64,000 nucleotides of DNA. It comes from Trichoplax adhaerens. Taxonomy: Eukaryota > Placozoa > Uniplacotomia > Trichoplacea > Trichoplacidae. Positions 36,647 through 51,300 of the stretch are shown here, in pieces (the stretch's first letter is position 1; each line of letters starts with the position of its first letter). The stretch lies in contig NW_002060948.1 of NCBI RefSeq assembly GCF_000150275.1, positions 4,104,759 through 4,168,758 of the forward strand. The letters are read 5' to 3'. The translations under genes were made by a program, and so were the position numbers. Below the pieces are notes generated by a model. That model ran no database searches. It worked only from the letters and a program-made list of their open reading frames with translations, and was not told where the DNA came from.

Positions 36647-39600
36647 CTTAATTGATGACGATATCTTTAGGTTATCAGTCGATATTAGAGAGATTTTCTA
36701 CAGTGGATGCTGTATCTTATCTAATTCCACTTGAAGCAAATGAAGATTTTCCGATGTGTATTGGAAGATAAAATTACCAACAAAATTGTTTATTCAAAAA
36801 TTGAAGTGATCCTATAAATACGTTTTCTTTTAAAGGAACTAACGGTAATTATATCAAGATTGAATACATATTATGCCATAGCTGCGCCTTTATATGATTT
36901 AATAATAATTCCTTTTATTTATGATCCGAAAGAATAGATTGAATAATTAATTGAACCAATAACAAAAGTAATGATGAAATAATTATATTATCATTACTAT
37001 TGTTGGAATATTGAAAGTCAAGATAGATATTAAAAGAAAAAAATATGTTATCCCTATCGCTACATCTATCGAAAATGTCGTAGTAGTCTTTTGAATTTTC
37101 TGAAGTAATTTTAAAACAGTATAAAATGAATGAATGATATTTGTCTAAGCTGTCTATATGGCATCGGGTATTGTTTTCTGTTGTTAGATATAGATTTTCT
37201 ATACATTTTTTAGATTTTTTGGATGTTAGTTGAGTTAAAATGCTCTTGTGATTTGCGATGAAAATGAAATCTTTGGGAACTTTATACTGCAGTAATGCAA
37301 AATGGTATATTGATTAATGGATCACATGGAATCCTAATGAAATCGTGAGCTATTGATTACAACTAGTGTTGTAGATTTCTAAAGCAATAAGGGTCGAATT
37401 TATTTCTTAATATTGATTTATAGCATCCGGTAACAATTCTACTCTGGAATTTTACGTTTTATTTTAGAAATATATGATCATTTATTCAGTAACTTTAACA
37501 AGCTACTACCGTTGTTTGACGCTTGATTTCAAGTACTTTGTAAATAAAGGAAAATAAAAGGACTTTTAGGATATAGCTAAGGCGGCAACTTTTTGTATTA
37601 TACGACCAGAAGAATAAAGAATTGGCAAAAATGTGATCGTGGAACCTTACTCAACATTTCACATAGGGACAATTATAACTGAAACAAACATACAATAGCA
37701 ATAGATTACACCTAGAGTTTTTAACAGCTAAACAAAGCCGCACATCGAGATTGCTTTAGCATAATAAGGGTAGAGGATTCGACAAGGTTCTCTCTAAAAA
37801 TTGTTAAACTATGATTATATAATAAAACAATCCGATTCTACCCAACTAATCAATTGTAATATGACCTTCATCAATGAAATAATTAATACTTTTAATTAAC
37901 TCTCTTAATTATTTGTTTTATAACTATGGATCCGTAAGAACTTGAATACTTTTGGATCGAATGATCGTATTCTGGCTATTTTACAATAACAGATGCGTTG
38001 AAGTATTAGATAAATATGGAGTAAGGTAGCAATAACTACTAAATAAAAAATTACTTTTTAGTATGACTACAACATCTGAGTAAGTCCTGAATATAAATTG
38101 TAAAGGAAGAACTTATTTTTTATATGGCGCCTTTGTAACCTTTAGAAATTGTTATTATTTTTATTAACATCGTCATTGTTATTTTGTTATCGCTCTAAGG
38201 AGATAATTATACCGACAAAGTGATCAGCAATCGTAGGATGTTATCAAAACGGTAAAAAATGAATAGTTAACAAGAATTGTTTGCTGCTGTTTCGTATTTT
38301 TTTTTATAGTTACAGACAATCTGTACAATCCATTGAGTAAATAAAATCATCTACTTCGATTGCCGAATTACAATTTTAGATAGGCAGATGATTTATAGGA
38401 TATAGACGATTTCGTGACATCTTAAGGTACATCCGATTCATATCAGTCTTGAAGGATCAAAACATGAAAACTATTACCGGATCGTTAAAATGATCAAAAT
38501 AATTGAGGATAAAATAGGTTACGGTATATTATGTTGCAATTACAGGCTCAGAGACATTTTAGGTAATAATAACCATAGATTTAAAAATCACTTTTCATTT
38601 ACTAATCATTATTAAAATAATTTGTTCCATTTTGAGCTTACTGTGGGTTCATCATCGTTAGAAACTATGTAAAAAGACACGATTCCTGAATTTGATTTAT
38701 AAATCAGCGAGGTAGTAAATTTATTTCACTGTTTAAATTGAAATGATTTCGAATAAAAGTAGTCATTATAAATGTTAAATAAGAAACCAATACCAAGATT
38801 TAAGTTTTATTGCACAGTTTGATTTGAAACCCAGAAAATCAAATTTTAAAACTAGAATATTATGAATTTTAAAATTACTGGAGATGATGTATAAACTTGA
38901 AAAAGCGATAGTGCATTATTTCTTTTGAAGATTTGTTCTTGAGGTCAGATTTATGGCATCATTGGCCAATGCTGGGTGTTCACTTTTTTGCTGAAAATTA
39001 ATCCATTACAAATTCATGAATTAATCTGCCGGTAAGCCAAATTTTTAAGTATAGCTATTGAGATTAATAGGTTATCATACATTATATTATCGCTCTATGA
39101 TTAATTATAAGAGGACGAAACTCTCACAAAATATTTGAGCGACGATTATAGTATGGAACAGTAGCTACTCAAATTTCATTACAGATTATTATTACATAAA
39201 TTTTTAGAAAATGTTTTAATAGATCACTTATTAGGTATTTACTTTACCTTTTAATAATTATTCTGTAGTTTTTTATGGTAGTATTCATCAGCGATATGGG
39301 AACAAATTTCCTGGAATTCGTAGTGATTGCCTACGTGGCGTTTTGTTAAATGTTTGCAGCTTTACTTTTTTATTGGCCTCGATATATGTATAATTATCAA
39401 ACAGTATTTTCGATGAAACTGCATTTGATGCCTCTTTTATCATTCGCAAATGACTTATCTTATATATCCGCTTTTTTAATCTCTTGATATAGGAAATGAC
39501 GTATTCCAAAACATCGAAATTATGAATAAATTGTTAATGAATAAGTAGATAATAACTGAAAGGATAACTATTATTTTATTGCTCTATCCTCTTAAAATGT

Positions 39601-42224
39601 GAGATTGAAACTGATCACCTTTGCTTATTTCATTATAGTGTTACAGTGAGAGTACTAACTTAAAACTATTATAAAATAGTAGATAGGGACCCTATATATC
39701 GCTACACGACTAGTTCTTAGCTTATGCATAGTTTTAGTAGTATAGTCTGATAAGATATATCCGTACATGGTATACTCGGTTGTCTATTTCAATCAGTTGA
39801 AAACCAGGTCGGTAAATTGAAAGCTATTGATCAGAGTATTCCACTTTAGAAGCCATATTTTGCCATCTTTTCCTAGATTCAGTTCTATTGCTACAGTAAC
39901 AACAAAATGGCTACATATGACTGTGATAAAAAAGTCAATTGTTTGGTAATGCAACTACACTTATTTAATAAGGCATTAACGGCGGTGGGGTGCGAGGAAT
40001 TTTTTGGTCGGGATATTCCGCTAGCATAATGTAAAATCTCACTTTTTCCTGTAATATTTCCATTAATAGCAGTACTAATATAAAATTACAGTGCCAATTT
40101 CGAAATGATCATAAGTGATAAGCGTCATAGGAAATACATTTTGGGGGAGTTCTGTCAAATCTTAGAGCCTATTATTGTATTAGTTGAGAGACAATCAATT
40201 ATATCTATCTCCTATCATCTAAGTAATGTGTTAGAAATAAAATGGTCGAGTTAAGTTCAATTTCCTTACTTGAACCGTTCAATATCTGATTATGCTCTTA
40301 AATTATTTATATGAGAGAGCAATTAAAATACTGCATGCTAACTTTTTAAAATGACTACGATATTGAAATCTTAAAATAGATCTAAAAAATAGATTGATGG
40401 CAGTAATTAGTTAAGCCTTACAGGAAAACATATTATCAAATTTCTATCTATACTCATAATGGTAGTAGTAGTAGGAGGAAAATTGATGGTGGTATGGTGC
40501 AATTTTTAAACGAATAAATCTTTAACTTGATGGTGATCTGTCTGCTAAAACTACGTTCAAGCATGTGAAACTCTAATTATACCGCTGTTGAGATAAAAGA
40601 TGTTGGAATTGTTTTAGTATAATAATTAATAGAATTGAAATTGCAAGGCAGTAAAAAGAAGAAAATAGTTTGAAAGCTTTATTGGAAATATAATGTTCAC
40701 TGCATTTGCGTTCGATCGTTAATAAAGATGCTATTGGTTGCTTGATAAACTTATAAAATAAAAGTAATAGCCTAGTAGAATTAAAGGGATAGCGTCATTG
40801 CAACTAGCTTATTTTCTGCCGAAGCTGATTTGGTAAATTTAGAAATAGCAGTATAACCATTTATTAAGCAGTAGGCGGAGAGAATTATTTCGATGTAAAT
40901 CTTATGGTGTGGTTGTGAGAGTTAGAAAGAATTTCATCGACTGAAGCGCTTCTAACACTAGATGAATGTCCGAAAAAACGAATGAAACTGCTTTAAAAAT
41001 CAAAAACGCTTTCTCGATAGATCGATAAGATCGTTCGAAGTCGGTATATGACTAACTGAAAATCAATTCTAGGGCGTATAAATGCTAAGAAATAGTGATT
41101 GTCTAAATGAATGGGCTATTGTTCATTAACTTTATAATTAAATCCATGAATGGGTATAGAAAATATATGAAAAATTAAGACTAGACACTCTAGACATGAA
41201 TATTGTTGCCGGTTTCTGTTTACTGCCCACTTTAAAAATAAATTCGCGATTTTATCAGAAATCTTTTGTCAGAATGAATATCTTCTCTACCTAAGTATAC
41301 AAATTTAACATAATATCTATACTGATCAATAAATATCGATGATGGATAAAGTTTGAAATTGTCGCAGTGTATAATTTTAGGTTCTACTCTAAGGCTTCGC
41401 AAAGGTTGCTTTCATCTATTTATATAATTAAAAAATTAATATTGTAGTGCTGCCGTTTAATACTGTTCATATCATTTCGCAGTTCACTATGCTTATTTAT
41501 CGTCATGTTATTTCGAAATTTGGCTAAAAATTGCCACAATTGTTAATTTCTTTTGTGCATAATAAATTTTCTATGTGGGAATATTCGATAATACTTTCCT
41601 GTGGATGTGATGGTTAATAAATAGCCATAAGGGTTGTCCGAAAACGGTACCAAGTAATTGTATTTTAGATCGGACACAATGTTGCACTTCTTTTATTGAA
41701 TTTCTTCATTCAGTATTATCGCTTTCATAGACATGCTACGTGATAATGCCTTCTGTTAAATTTAAGATTAGTGCTAGGACTGTAAAGATTAAATCTAAGC
41801 GTGTGTAAGTAGACTACAATTCATTCAAATGTAATATAGCCTAATTTTATATTGCAATCCGAGTAAATGATGCAATTTAGTACTAATAAGATAAACAACG
41901 ATGCTTTTAATGCACTTCAAACTTAATAAATTCTCCAGATATACAACTACTGTACTGTCTTCATTACCTTTGTAAATCAAATATATTTGGCTTTGAATAC
42001 AGCTTTCCTGTTATTCTACTTAGTAGAATATGCTGAATGCCTTCATTATTATTATCTTTCATTTCAGATACAATGCAACTTTACATTGAATTCCTTAATA
42101 AATGACGAACGCTACAAAAATGTAATAAATAATAATGCTTTCTGTACTGTTTAATTAACCTAAGTAAATCTGTTAAAATGACATGCATGACCATCACTAG
42201 TAAATTACAATCCAATTTAAAGAT

Positions 42225-42730
42225 CTGCGGCATACTTGTTATTATATTTGGTAAGGCAAACTAAATACTTTTAAATATATATAGTGTATAAGGCTGCCTT
42301 CCTGTAGATGTAAGATTATGATTATTGCTATATGAAATTGTTAGTCAATAATTTGTATTTTATTACAACAGAAAATTATAAGTTACATTACATCAAAAGT
42401 ATTACAGCGTTCTTGTTATCCAATTTAGTAGCACATATTAAATATTTTCATAAAGTATAATTCATAGGGCTATCTTTCAATGGATGTAAAGATTACTATT
42501 AGGACTGTATGAAATATTTGGTACATTAATTGTGTTACATTTCAACGGAAAAGAGTAAATTATGTTCCAGCTTAAATTATTACAGTATTCTTGTTATTAT
42601 ATTTAGTAGCACATACTAAATGCTTTCATACATGCATAATATATAAAGCTGTCTTTCTGTGGATGTAAAGATTACCATTGTAGCTATGCAAAACATTTAA
42701 TAAATTAATTTGAAGCTAATTTAATTTAAA
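42225..42730. repeat. Three-copy tandem repeat, unit about 177 bp
   Basis: Block CTTGTTAT.(A/C)(T/A)ATTT recurs at 42235, 42412 and 42590 (spacings 177 and 178). Each copy is followed by a GGCT(G/A)(C/T)CTTTC.(T/A)GT.GATGTAA-like block with AGATTA (near 42290, 42470, 42645). Weaker related sequence extends left to about 41580. Confidence 0.8.
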
Positions 42731-43832
42731 AAAACAGTAATGCTGTTTTCTTCAGTGCTTTAATTTAAGTTAACGGTATTTAATCTTCGTATTGAGCATT
42801 AACACCAGAATGTAAGTTGTAATTATCTTTCTTTGCTTTACCTTAAAATAATTGCCTACGCTATTCAGGTATTTGTCTCTCTGGTGGAATCGATTTTAAT
42901 CACGTTATTACTGTCTAGTTTGCACAAATAATTAGCAACGTCTACGATATATTAAATTTTTAATCAGATAATGTTATTATTGTATTCTATTTAAAGTTAG
43001 ATTAATTCTATTTTCAATAAATGCTATGGAAGTGTAACAACTAAGACTCGATGTTACACTAGGTGATGAATTATCTGATCTATAAATGAAACATTTTCAG
43101 TTTAATCTTGATTATTCAGAAAATTTATCAATTTATATTGATCGATAAACTTAAGTAAATGATTAAAAAATGGGGCTATACTGCACCGCAGAGGAATCCA
43201 AAATTACTTTATGCCTGCACTATCAACGTTTACAAAGACACATTAGTGCGATTTATAATTCAAATATTAGCTAATTAGTTAAAGAATTAAGTAAGTAATT
43301 TACGATTACAAGAATAATTAAAAAAATCCTATATGCAATGTATGAAAAAGTCATATGTAGTTTAATGTGCCGTCATCAATTAGTGCCATACCATTTAATA
43401 ATACGACATGATGTTGCGTCTACAGTAAGCTTGGTTTACTATGTAGCAAAGTCGTGAGAGAATACTTATCCGCTCTACTCTAAATGAATCCGTTCAATAT
43501 TCTATCACGCTACAAAATATTTATTTCATATATAATATTATGTATTTGTTTGCTGAGGTAATCCTTAAAGAAATTCAATATTTATTTCAACATTGGATTC
43601 TACAATCAATAACATATCCATTGCGGTTAACCAAAGTTCTATAAAGCTTTGAATAGGTTTTGATTTTTAATAAATACCAAGATCCATCCATCTTACGCGC
43701 AAAATACATATAAATTTTCTATTTACTTCAAGTTAAGAATAGTGACTTGAAAATAGTTTTTATTAAATATTCAATTTGAATCGTCTGGATATAACCGTAG
43801 CCAGTGAAATCTGCATTATAGTTCGCATAAAA

Positions 43833-43894
43833 TTTTCAATTTATTGACGAATGCATTGGCTGGATATAAAATGCGTAAGTCAATAAATTGAAAA
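43833..43894. repeat. Foldback / hairpin element, 16-bp perfect stem
   Basis: TTTTCAATTTATTGAC at 43833-43848 is the exact reverse complement of GTCAATAAATTGAAAA at 43879-43894. Pairing extends inward with mismatches (ACGAATGCATT against AATGCGTAA), leaving a small loop, and weakly outward. It could be a MITE-like foldback or a chance palindrome; no protein is nearby. Confidence 0.7.
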
Positions 43895-44292
43895 ACGATA
43901 ACTAGATTATGGTACATAGTGATTTGGTCGATCTTAGTAATATGCGGCACAATTTTTATCAAGTAGGGAGTACTACAAGAATATGAAGAGAAATATAGAT
44001 AAATACTGACGAGAGTTATTGTTCTTCACATATTTGTAATGCCGTGTCTAGATATAGCGTAAGTGCTAATAGGAAAAGTAAGGCATGATTGATTGATACC
44101 GATTAGAAATATAAACTTCTACTAATTACTAATGTCTTTACAGTGTGCACCATCATATCAATTTTCCACTGAAGGTTTTATCCACACTGTAACAGCTACG
44201 ATATTTAAATTTCATAGCCTTATTGTCATCACTTTTATAGGCTAGACCCTATAATCGCGATCTTAAAGGAATTGTCGTACTTACAGATAAAA

Positions 44293-44298
44293 TTTAAT
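44293..44298 (-). promoter_or_regulatory. Candidate polyadenylation signal ATTAAA
   Basis: On the minus strand ATTAAA follows the stop codon of the 44302-45339 GPCR by a few bases. It is a common variant signal but very close to the stop, so a later signal may be the functional one. Confidence 0.3.
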
Positions 44299-44301
44299 GA
44301 C

Positions 44302-45339
44302 TTAAATTCTATTCGAAGGATTGGATAGCGCCTTCCTGGCGGTAGGAGAATCATTTATTGCTGGTGTTTGCGATGTCTTTCCTTTAGAAGACCACCTTGG
44401 TCGATGATGATATCTATGACAAGCTTTAAAAGCATCCGTTATATCTTGTCTCATCTGCGTGCTAGTAATAACATAAATGACAGGATTGCACATGCAATGC
44501 GCAAATGTCATCCAAATTGTCGCTTCCAGAACGAAAGTGACTAAAAATTTAACCTTGTAAAATGTAGGAACAGAAGTGATTAATAGTGAAAGTAATTGAT
44601 AAGGGAAACAGCAAACAAGGAAAACAGCAGATGTTATTGACATAGTGATGATCACTTTATGTTTATAATGATGAATTGAAGAATTGGATAATCTAGATCC
44701 CATTCGAGTTAGTTTAATGCCAATATATATGTGGATAATACATATGAGCAGAAATGGTAGAAAGACGAATAAGGTCGACGAGCAGATGACATAAATTTTT
44801 TGAAGTTGTCTCGTTGGCCAAACTTGTCGACATTGTTGGCCGTTTCGGCTTGTTGTCACTTTTAAAAATATGAGTGGCGGAATAGCACTTAAAGTTGACA
44901 ATATCCATATCGATGAAATAGCTGCAATAAGATATTTTTTAGGTATCCCATTGGTTAAAGTTAAATTGAGTGAACGATAGCGATCAAATGCAATAATGAG
45001 CAATGTTAGCCACGAGGCATAAAATCCACAAGTTTGCAATAAGTAAATTAATTTACAGACTATAGGACCAAAGATAAATGTTCGTGTCAGTAAGAGAACC
45101 ATGATGACGGGGATTGTTAATGTAACCATTAAATCGGCAATGGCTAAATTTAGTATGCAGACGTTATTACTCGATCGAAATTTCTTTTTCCAAATTAAAA
45201 TGGAACAGATTAAAATATTACCAAGTAAGGAGAGTAAAAATATAGATGCATAACCAATTTCAGCAAAGATGACATTAAGAGATATGTGAGGAGGCTCTAA
45301 TATTATAGAATGATTAGTTGCATTATTTAATCCAGCCAT
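44302..45339 (-). CDS. Single-exon rhodopsin-like GPCR, peptide-receptor type
   Basis: A complete 345-aa class A receptor on one exon, with the ATG in good context (A at -3, G at +4). The N-terminus has two N-glycosylation sites (NNATNHS). Helix 1 carries LLGN (N1.50), helix 2 NLAIADL (D2.50), helix 3 starts after the conserved Cys (IVCKL) and ends FDRYRS. The second extracellular loop has the partner Cys (GQQCRQVW), helix 6 CCFPYQ (the toggle Trp of CWxP is Phe) and helix 7 CNPVIY. A Ser/Thr-rich C-tail follows. All hallmark residues for G-protein coupling are present. The overall pattern resembles neuropeptide/somatostatin-like receptors, but ligand and subfamily are not determinable here. 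No intron signs. Confidence 0.93.
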   Translation of the reverse strand: MAGLNNATNHSIILEPPHISLNVIFAEIGYASIFLLSLLGNILICSILIWKKKFRSSNNVCILNLAIADLMVTLTIPVIMVLLLTRTFIFGPIVCKLIYLLQTCGFYASWLTLLIIAFDRYRSLNLTLTNGIPKKYLIAAISSIWILSTLSAIPPLIFLKVTTSRNGQQCRQVWPTRQLQKIYVICSSTLFVFLPFLLICIIHIYIGIKLTRMGSRLSNSSIHHYKHKVIITMSITSAVFLVCCFPYQLLSLLITSVPTFYKVKFLVTFVLEATIWMTFAHCMCNPVIYVITSTQMRQDITDAFKACHRYHHRPRWSSKGKTSQTPAINDSPTARKALSNPSNRI

Positions 45340-48300
45340 GATTACTTTAAAGATGTCAGTAAGGTTGGATAATTATTAGAATACTCTAGAACTTGAGGAT
45401 TGATAGGATTTTAGAAAATAAAGATGATGTGATCTTATTGAATGGAGTCAGTTTTAAACGTCTTACTAACTTAATGTGTGAAGATAGTATGGTAGTAAAA
45501 TAGTATTATTGAGACACTCTAGGGTTAAATCGAGCTTTCGAAGGAAATAAAAACGATACTTTAATAAGTTCTTTATAAAACGACGATTAAGTACTTTAAT
45601 AAATGCAAATACTGTAATACTGCTGCGAGAATTATGAATTAATCAATCAATTTTAAATTTATAGAAATACCTTGCTTTCTATTTGAATCGAACAAAGTAA
45701 ATGTCATACGGATATGATTGTATATTTATAGATTCGGATTATCTGTAGATGTATTATGATGGTATTTATATTTGCTTATTTGTGATGTTAACTGACATTG
45801 ATTAATTAATTAGCTCGCCATTTGCTTGAATAATTTCAGTTCTTACATTGCTTTGATTTTAATATTACGCAACATCATGGGTTTATGTTGATGTTTTATT
45901 ATTTAAAGAAATCTAGAATAAATCATCAAAGTGAAACAACAACGCTTTGTAATATTGAAATTAAGAACTATAGATTGATCGAGCAGTTTTTAATATTATT
46001 ATTGAATTGATAATGTAAGAGAAAGAAATGTATTCTTCTGGGATTCATATTTATTTTTGAAGGCAGATAGACAAATACAACTGTATACTTATCCTTGCTG
46101 GATCTAAGATTGATCTTGTTAATGTTAAAGGAATATGATTGAAGATGAATGCTCAGCGGATGAAAACAAGCAGCAATAGTAATAAATTATTTTCTCATTT
46201 GTTCCTTTCAGCTATATGTGAAATTGATTGTACATCTAGAATTAATAATCAACATGAACTTCAATATACTTTATATTGTGACCGTAGGCGAAATAAATTC
46301 CGGTTGTTGTTGACTTAATTAATTGTAGCTTTATTTAGAATAGAATATCTATAGCAAATTAAAAGTGGGTAAATATAAAAGTTTTTTACGACTTTTTATT
46401 AATCAAAAGCGATCAATGACGCATTACTAATATTAAGGTTGCGATATTCTGATATGAGCTATTTCTTGTAAAGAGGAAAAGTCTCAATAAGAAACAAAGC
46501 CCTACCGAAAAATCCTCATCGGGAGCTTTAAAATTGAAAATTCAGATATCTTTTTCTCAGTTGCACTATTTAAATTAAATAAAAAAATATGCAAACTCCA
46601 TTAATCGTTTTCTATAGAGGTAATATTATTAAAAAATGATGAAAACAGCTATAATTATATTAATGCGTATTGAAATCACAGAAACCTGCATCTCAATGAC
46701 AGTGAATAATTTTTTTCATTTTCATGCTATTGAGAATTAGAATTGATCTTATCCAGCTATTACAATACTATGGTAAGAATTACATTTGTTTAGTCATTTT
46801 AGTAATACAGTTGTCAATTTTAATAACACTTTTCGCACGGATCGTACGTATATTGTAACAAGCTCATTTTTCAGCTTTCATTCGCTTTCTCTATACAAGT
46901 ATTGGCAAGCTTTGTTTAAAACTAAGCCTAGTAGGATATTTATTACTCTTATATTCCTTTCTTAGTAATAAATAGTACCTATATTCTTAATTAGTTTTAT
47001 GACGATGTTATCAAGCCTACGTTAAGTTATTTCTATATTGAATTAATTTGTCCTCTAATTAGTCTAAAAGTAAGCTAAAAAGGATCGCTAAAAGGTTAGA
47101 AGTGATATTAGATTCATGATGATTATGCTTATAAGGTAATCAGAGTTTACTAAGGACTTCCATTGTAGTTTGATTTATTAATCATTTTTTAGATGATTAA
47201 CACATCACCACTAGCTGTATATAGCCTTCATTTCTTTATGTAAACGGCAGCTAATATTAGTTTCTCTGTTTCAAACAGTATGTTAACAGTTGTTTTTATA
47301 AATAAAATATGCATCCAATTTATTTGCTAATTTGTCTTCTAAGATATTGAATTCGTAGATGGGTGATAACTAGGTAGCTACTAGGAAGGAAGTACATACG
47401 TTGAAAATTTTAGCTGATTTCGATTTCGTCTGTGTTTGAATTCGTGATACTTCGTTCATACGATTGGGTTAGTGAGATACAAAATTTATTTATTCATTGT
47501 GCATAGTAGACTTGCTCAACTTTAAACAAATATTTAAAAGTTTTTGCTTTCATTTGCAATGTTTTGGCCAATTATTAATTAATGAATTTAAAATGGCGGC
47601 CAAAATGAATTTTTTTACTCTTTATTCAAATACTCACAACTAGCTAATATGATTTTATTAGGTGGAGTTTCTGCTAGCTAGTACATTCAGTTTAACTGTA
47701 TCGACCAAGACATATTCAATACAAAGTATGTCTGGAAAAAATAGCTGCATTTGCCACTAGCTTGAATACTTTATGTATTATTCACAGTAACTATAAATGT
47801 CATCGACTACACAGCTTTATGGTTCCTTAGCCTAAAGCACCACTGCCTACGTTTTTCAGATTTACTTACTTTAATTAAAATTTGATCAAGCATATCATTG
47901 AACATGGATCTATAAATTTATATTAAGAAATTTCTTTTATTGCCTTCGAATATTCTACCGTACTACTCCATTTTTAGATATTTCATGAAGCAGCTTAAAA
48001 CCATTAACTATTTTTATTACTCATAATATCAGAAATGAAAGGACAATTACATAGGATATTCGAACTAATCACCTTAAATGACCATGCTTTTAAATGCTAT
48101 ACAAGTCTTAAGAAAATCGTTTGATTATTTGCGTTCAACAAAATTTAGTGCAAATTAGTTTATTCATACACATTTAATTTCACTAAATCGAATTTGCTTG
48201 TACTCGGGGATTGATAATTATAATAGATCATTTCACTATTTGAAGCTTACATTTGTGGTCTAGAATTTATCCATTAAAATGGCAATTATTCCTTTAAATG

Positions 48301-51300
48301 TTATTGAACTCTGAATCTATCGATAAGCGGTATTGAATTCCTTTACATTTCAAATATCATGAAAATTTATCATACATTTTAGGTAAAACGTAGGGCAATA
48401 ATCTAAAGTAATACAATAAAATTAAACAAGATCAGACTCTTGGACAAGCTGATGATCTCTATAATAATGATATTACTACGGTAGAGATCGGTCACCTACC
48501 GATGCTAGCACAGTTAAATTAAATTCGGTTTATCTTCTATATTAGAACCGAAATCTTGATAAGTTAAAGTAGACAGATGCATTTATTATTCTACAGTGAC
48601 GTAGTTTATTAACTTTGAACTTGACTTTATCGGAAGCATATACTATTTATATTGAAATTCGTATTTGTGATATCATCAAAATTTTTTCTAAACAGTTTTA
48701 TCAGTGACTTAGTATATTTTAACCGTAGTCTAAAATCGATGTCAAGGCTATTTAATATTGCTATTTAAAAACTAAAATTTGCCTGCTCTACTTGGCACCG
48801 TCATGGTACTCTCTAGGTTGTAAAAGGATGGATTTTATCTTATATTTTTAATTTAAATTTGGAATTTAACTCTTTAGTGGTACTTTTCTATAAGCTAGTA
48901 TCATGGTGTCAATTCTATATACCCAAAGTCCAAATTCCGATAAAATAATGCTGTAATATTAAAAATATATGAATTAAATTGCAGGTATGACTGGCACCTT
49001 GTTAATATATTAATGAATAGAATACGCTTCCTTTAAGTTGTTTGTATTCCATAATTACATATGCTAAGTCTAAAGTACATATGGCATATAATAGATAAAC
49101 ATCTCATAATTGAAAAGAAAAAAAAATGGGTAAACAGTTTAGCTAATTTACGTAACTGGAAGGCAATTGTATTCTAAAATTATAGCTTTTGATTTTAGAC
49201 GGTATGTTCAGTGACATAATTAATGTTCAAATAACGATTTTAAACATTACATTATCCATACTTTACAAATTACTACGTCAAATTATCTTACCGCTATGAT
49301 GTTTTCTTCACATATTTATTCTAGAACTAACATGCTTTCACTTTTGACAATTCAAACATGATGTTTCTAATTTACTCTGATCGACACATTAGTTTTCAAA
49401 ATGATATACTGAAAGATGAACATTGAGGTAATAACTATTGAAGAATTTCAATATTCGAGTGAAGATATGAGCGTGTTATTACTCCTTAATTATGTAAAGT
49501 AAATTGTGTGGATTAGTGTTAACTAGGGTAACGGAAAGCGATTTCAATTGAAAACATTCACAAGCTCTCAAACAATGATTAATTATTACAATCGACTTCG
49601 TAAGTTTCGCAATGTTGCAGTGCTGGTAAATATGGAGCTGTAATAGCAATTAAATTGTAATTTTACTGATGATAGATCAAATTTTCATGAAAAATGATAG
49701 CTATTTTTACTTAGAATCGCGTCTTCAACGGAATTTAATAATATCAAAAGAAAAATTTTAAAACAATATAGAATAATTACTTGGTCGTATACTTATTCTA
49801 AAAAATCTAATATAGCGATCGGTACCTTAATTAAGAACTAACTAAAGAAATTGGCAGCTATTTTTAGATTGTAAGCTTAACCAGTACATTTCTTTCTGTT
49901 GAAGAGGTTGGTAAGGTCAGGCCGAGAAAGTCATTTTGTTGATAAAATTTTGATGAATTTTTTATGTTAACTCTTTTTATGGGGAAAGTAAAATCGCTAA
50001 CATCCAGTTACATTGATTTAGTACCCTTATTGGCCAACTTTTGTTAATTATTTCATCAGCCATCGAAAATTACCCTCGAAATGTCTTTGCATCAGTCACA
50101 TATTCTACTTTACCATAGTAATATTGAATACGAAATGCACGTTTTAGACAAAACTATATTATGAGACTAATGCAGTTATTCTGGGAAAACTGAATAAGTT
50201 TTCATCGTAGGGTTTTTGGTATGGTGTTCATTGCTCTCTACGACTTATCAGTTCTTGGGACATTCATTTAAAAATAGTAATCATTACTAATGTATAATCG
50301 AAAATAGATTCAGTACTTTTGCACCTGCACCTTAATATAAGCATAAGAACAATCACTATTCTTACTATTGTATGATTGTAGTTAACCATCGCAACTGAAA
50401 CATTTAATCTTCTTACAGAAACTTTTTGAATATTCCAATAACTGCCAAATTATGTTATATAAAAGAAAGTGAAACATAAATATAAAGAATAATAAGTACT
50501 ACGTGTTTGCTTTACAAACAAGATACACCACTTAATAAATTACTGGTAACCTTTTTGGGGTCAGAATTGACTACTTTCATTTTCAGTATAGTGAAAAAAT
50601 CGAGATTTTTATTTACTGAAGGTACCGTATTTATTCCATTAATCCAATATAAGAGAGAAAATTAGCTGATATATAAGTTTCAATTAATAGAGCAAAAGAT
50701 ACCGTTATACCAGAGTAGTAAGCACAATATTTATATAAAGTATGAAAGTAGCGATACTATATTTATATAGAATATGAATTTAGGCAACGTGAAGTATTAA
50801 ACCATATGATTTAATACATTGACAGATTAGTACATCATTCCATTCGATCCAAAGAGGCATGATTTAAGATCAGAGTTTCTACGATATTTAACTAATGTAG
50901 GACACGCTTAATTAATAAACGAATTTAAGATTCAACCTTGTAGGCAGTAGGTACGCGAATAGCTAATCAAATGTATATTTAAAGTACAATTTGGTAGTAT
51001 TGAAAATCTAAATGGGAACAATTTCCACCGAAATATGGGCACACACACTATATAAGTACCCTTGTGCAGTTATTAAATATAAAACTTGCTACGGTTATCA
51101 TATGAGCTAATGCATTATGCGTATATTTAAAAGTTTGATATAATACCGCACGTATAAAGTAGAAAACTAGACATAGTAACCGAAATTCTTTTTTAGAATC
51201 TTGTTGTAGCATAGGTTATGGTAGAATAGCAAAAATTTTTTCGTTGCTTGAATATGATATACAGTACTGTAGAGGATAGTATGCAATAGTGATATTATTG

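Larger units (their letters stand above)
36647..44292. other. Intergenic between two GPCR genes, repeats only
   Basis: About 7.6 kb without a recognised exon. Short open frames occur, but the longest (39288-39509, minus) lacks an ATG at its start and any motif. The clear structures are the 177-bp triplicate at 42225-42730 and the foldback at 43833-43894. Confidence 0.5.

Noticed and set aside
39288-39509. A 73-codon minus-strand open frame
   Set aside because: It starts at TTG, has no motif and no splice context; it is consistent with chance.
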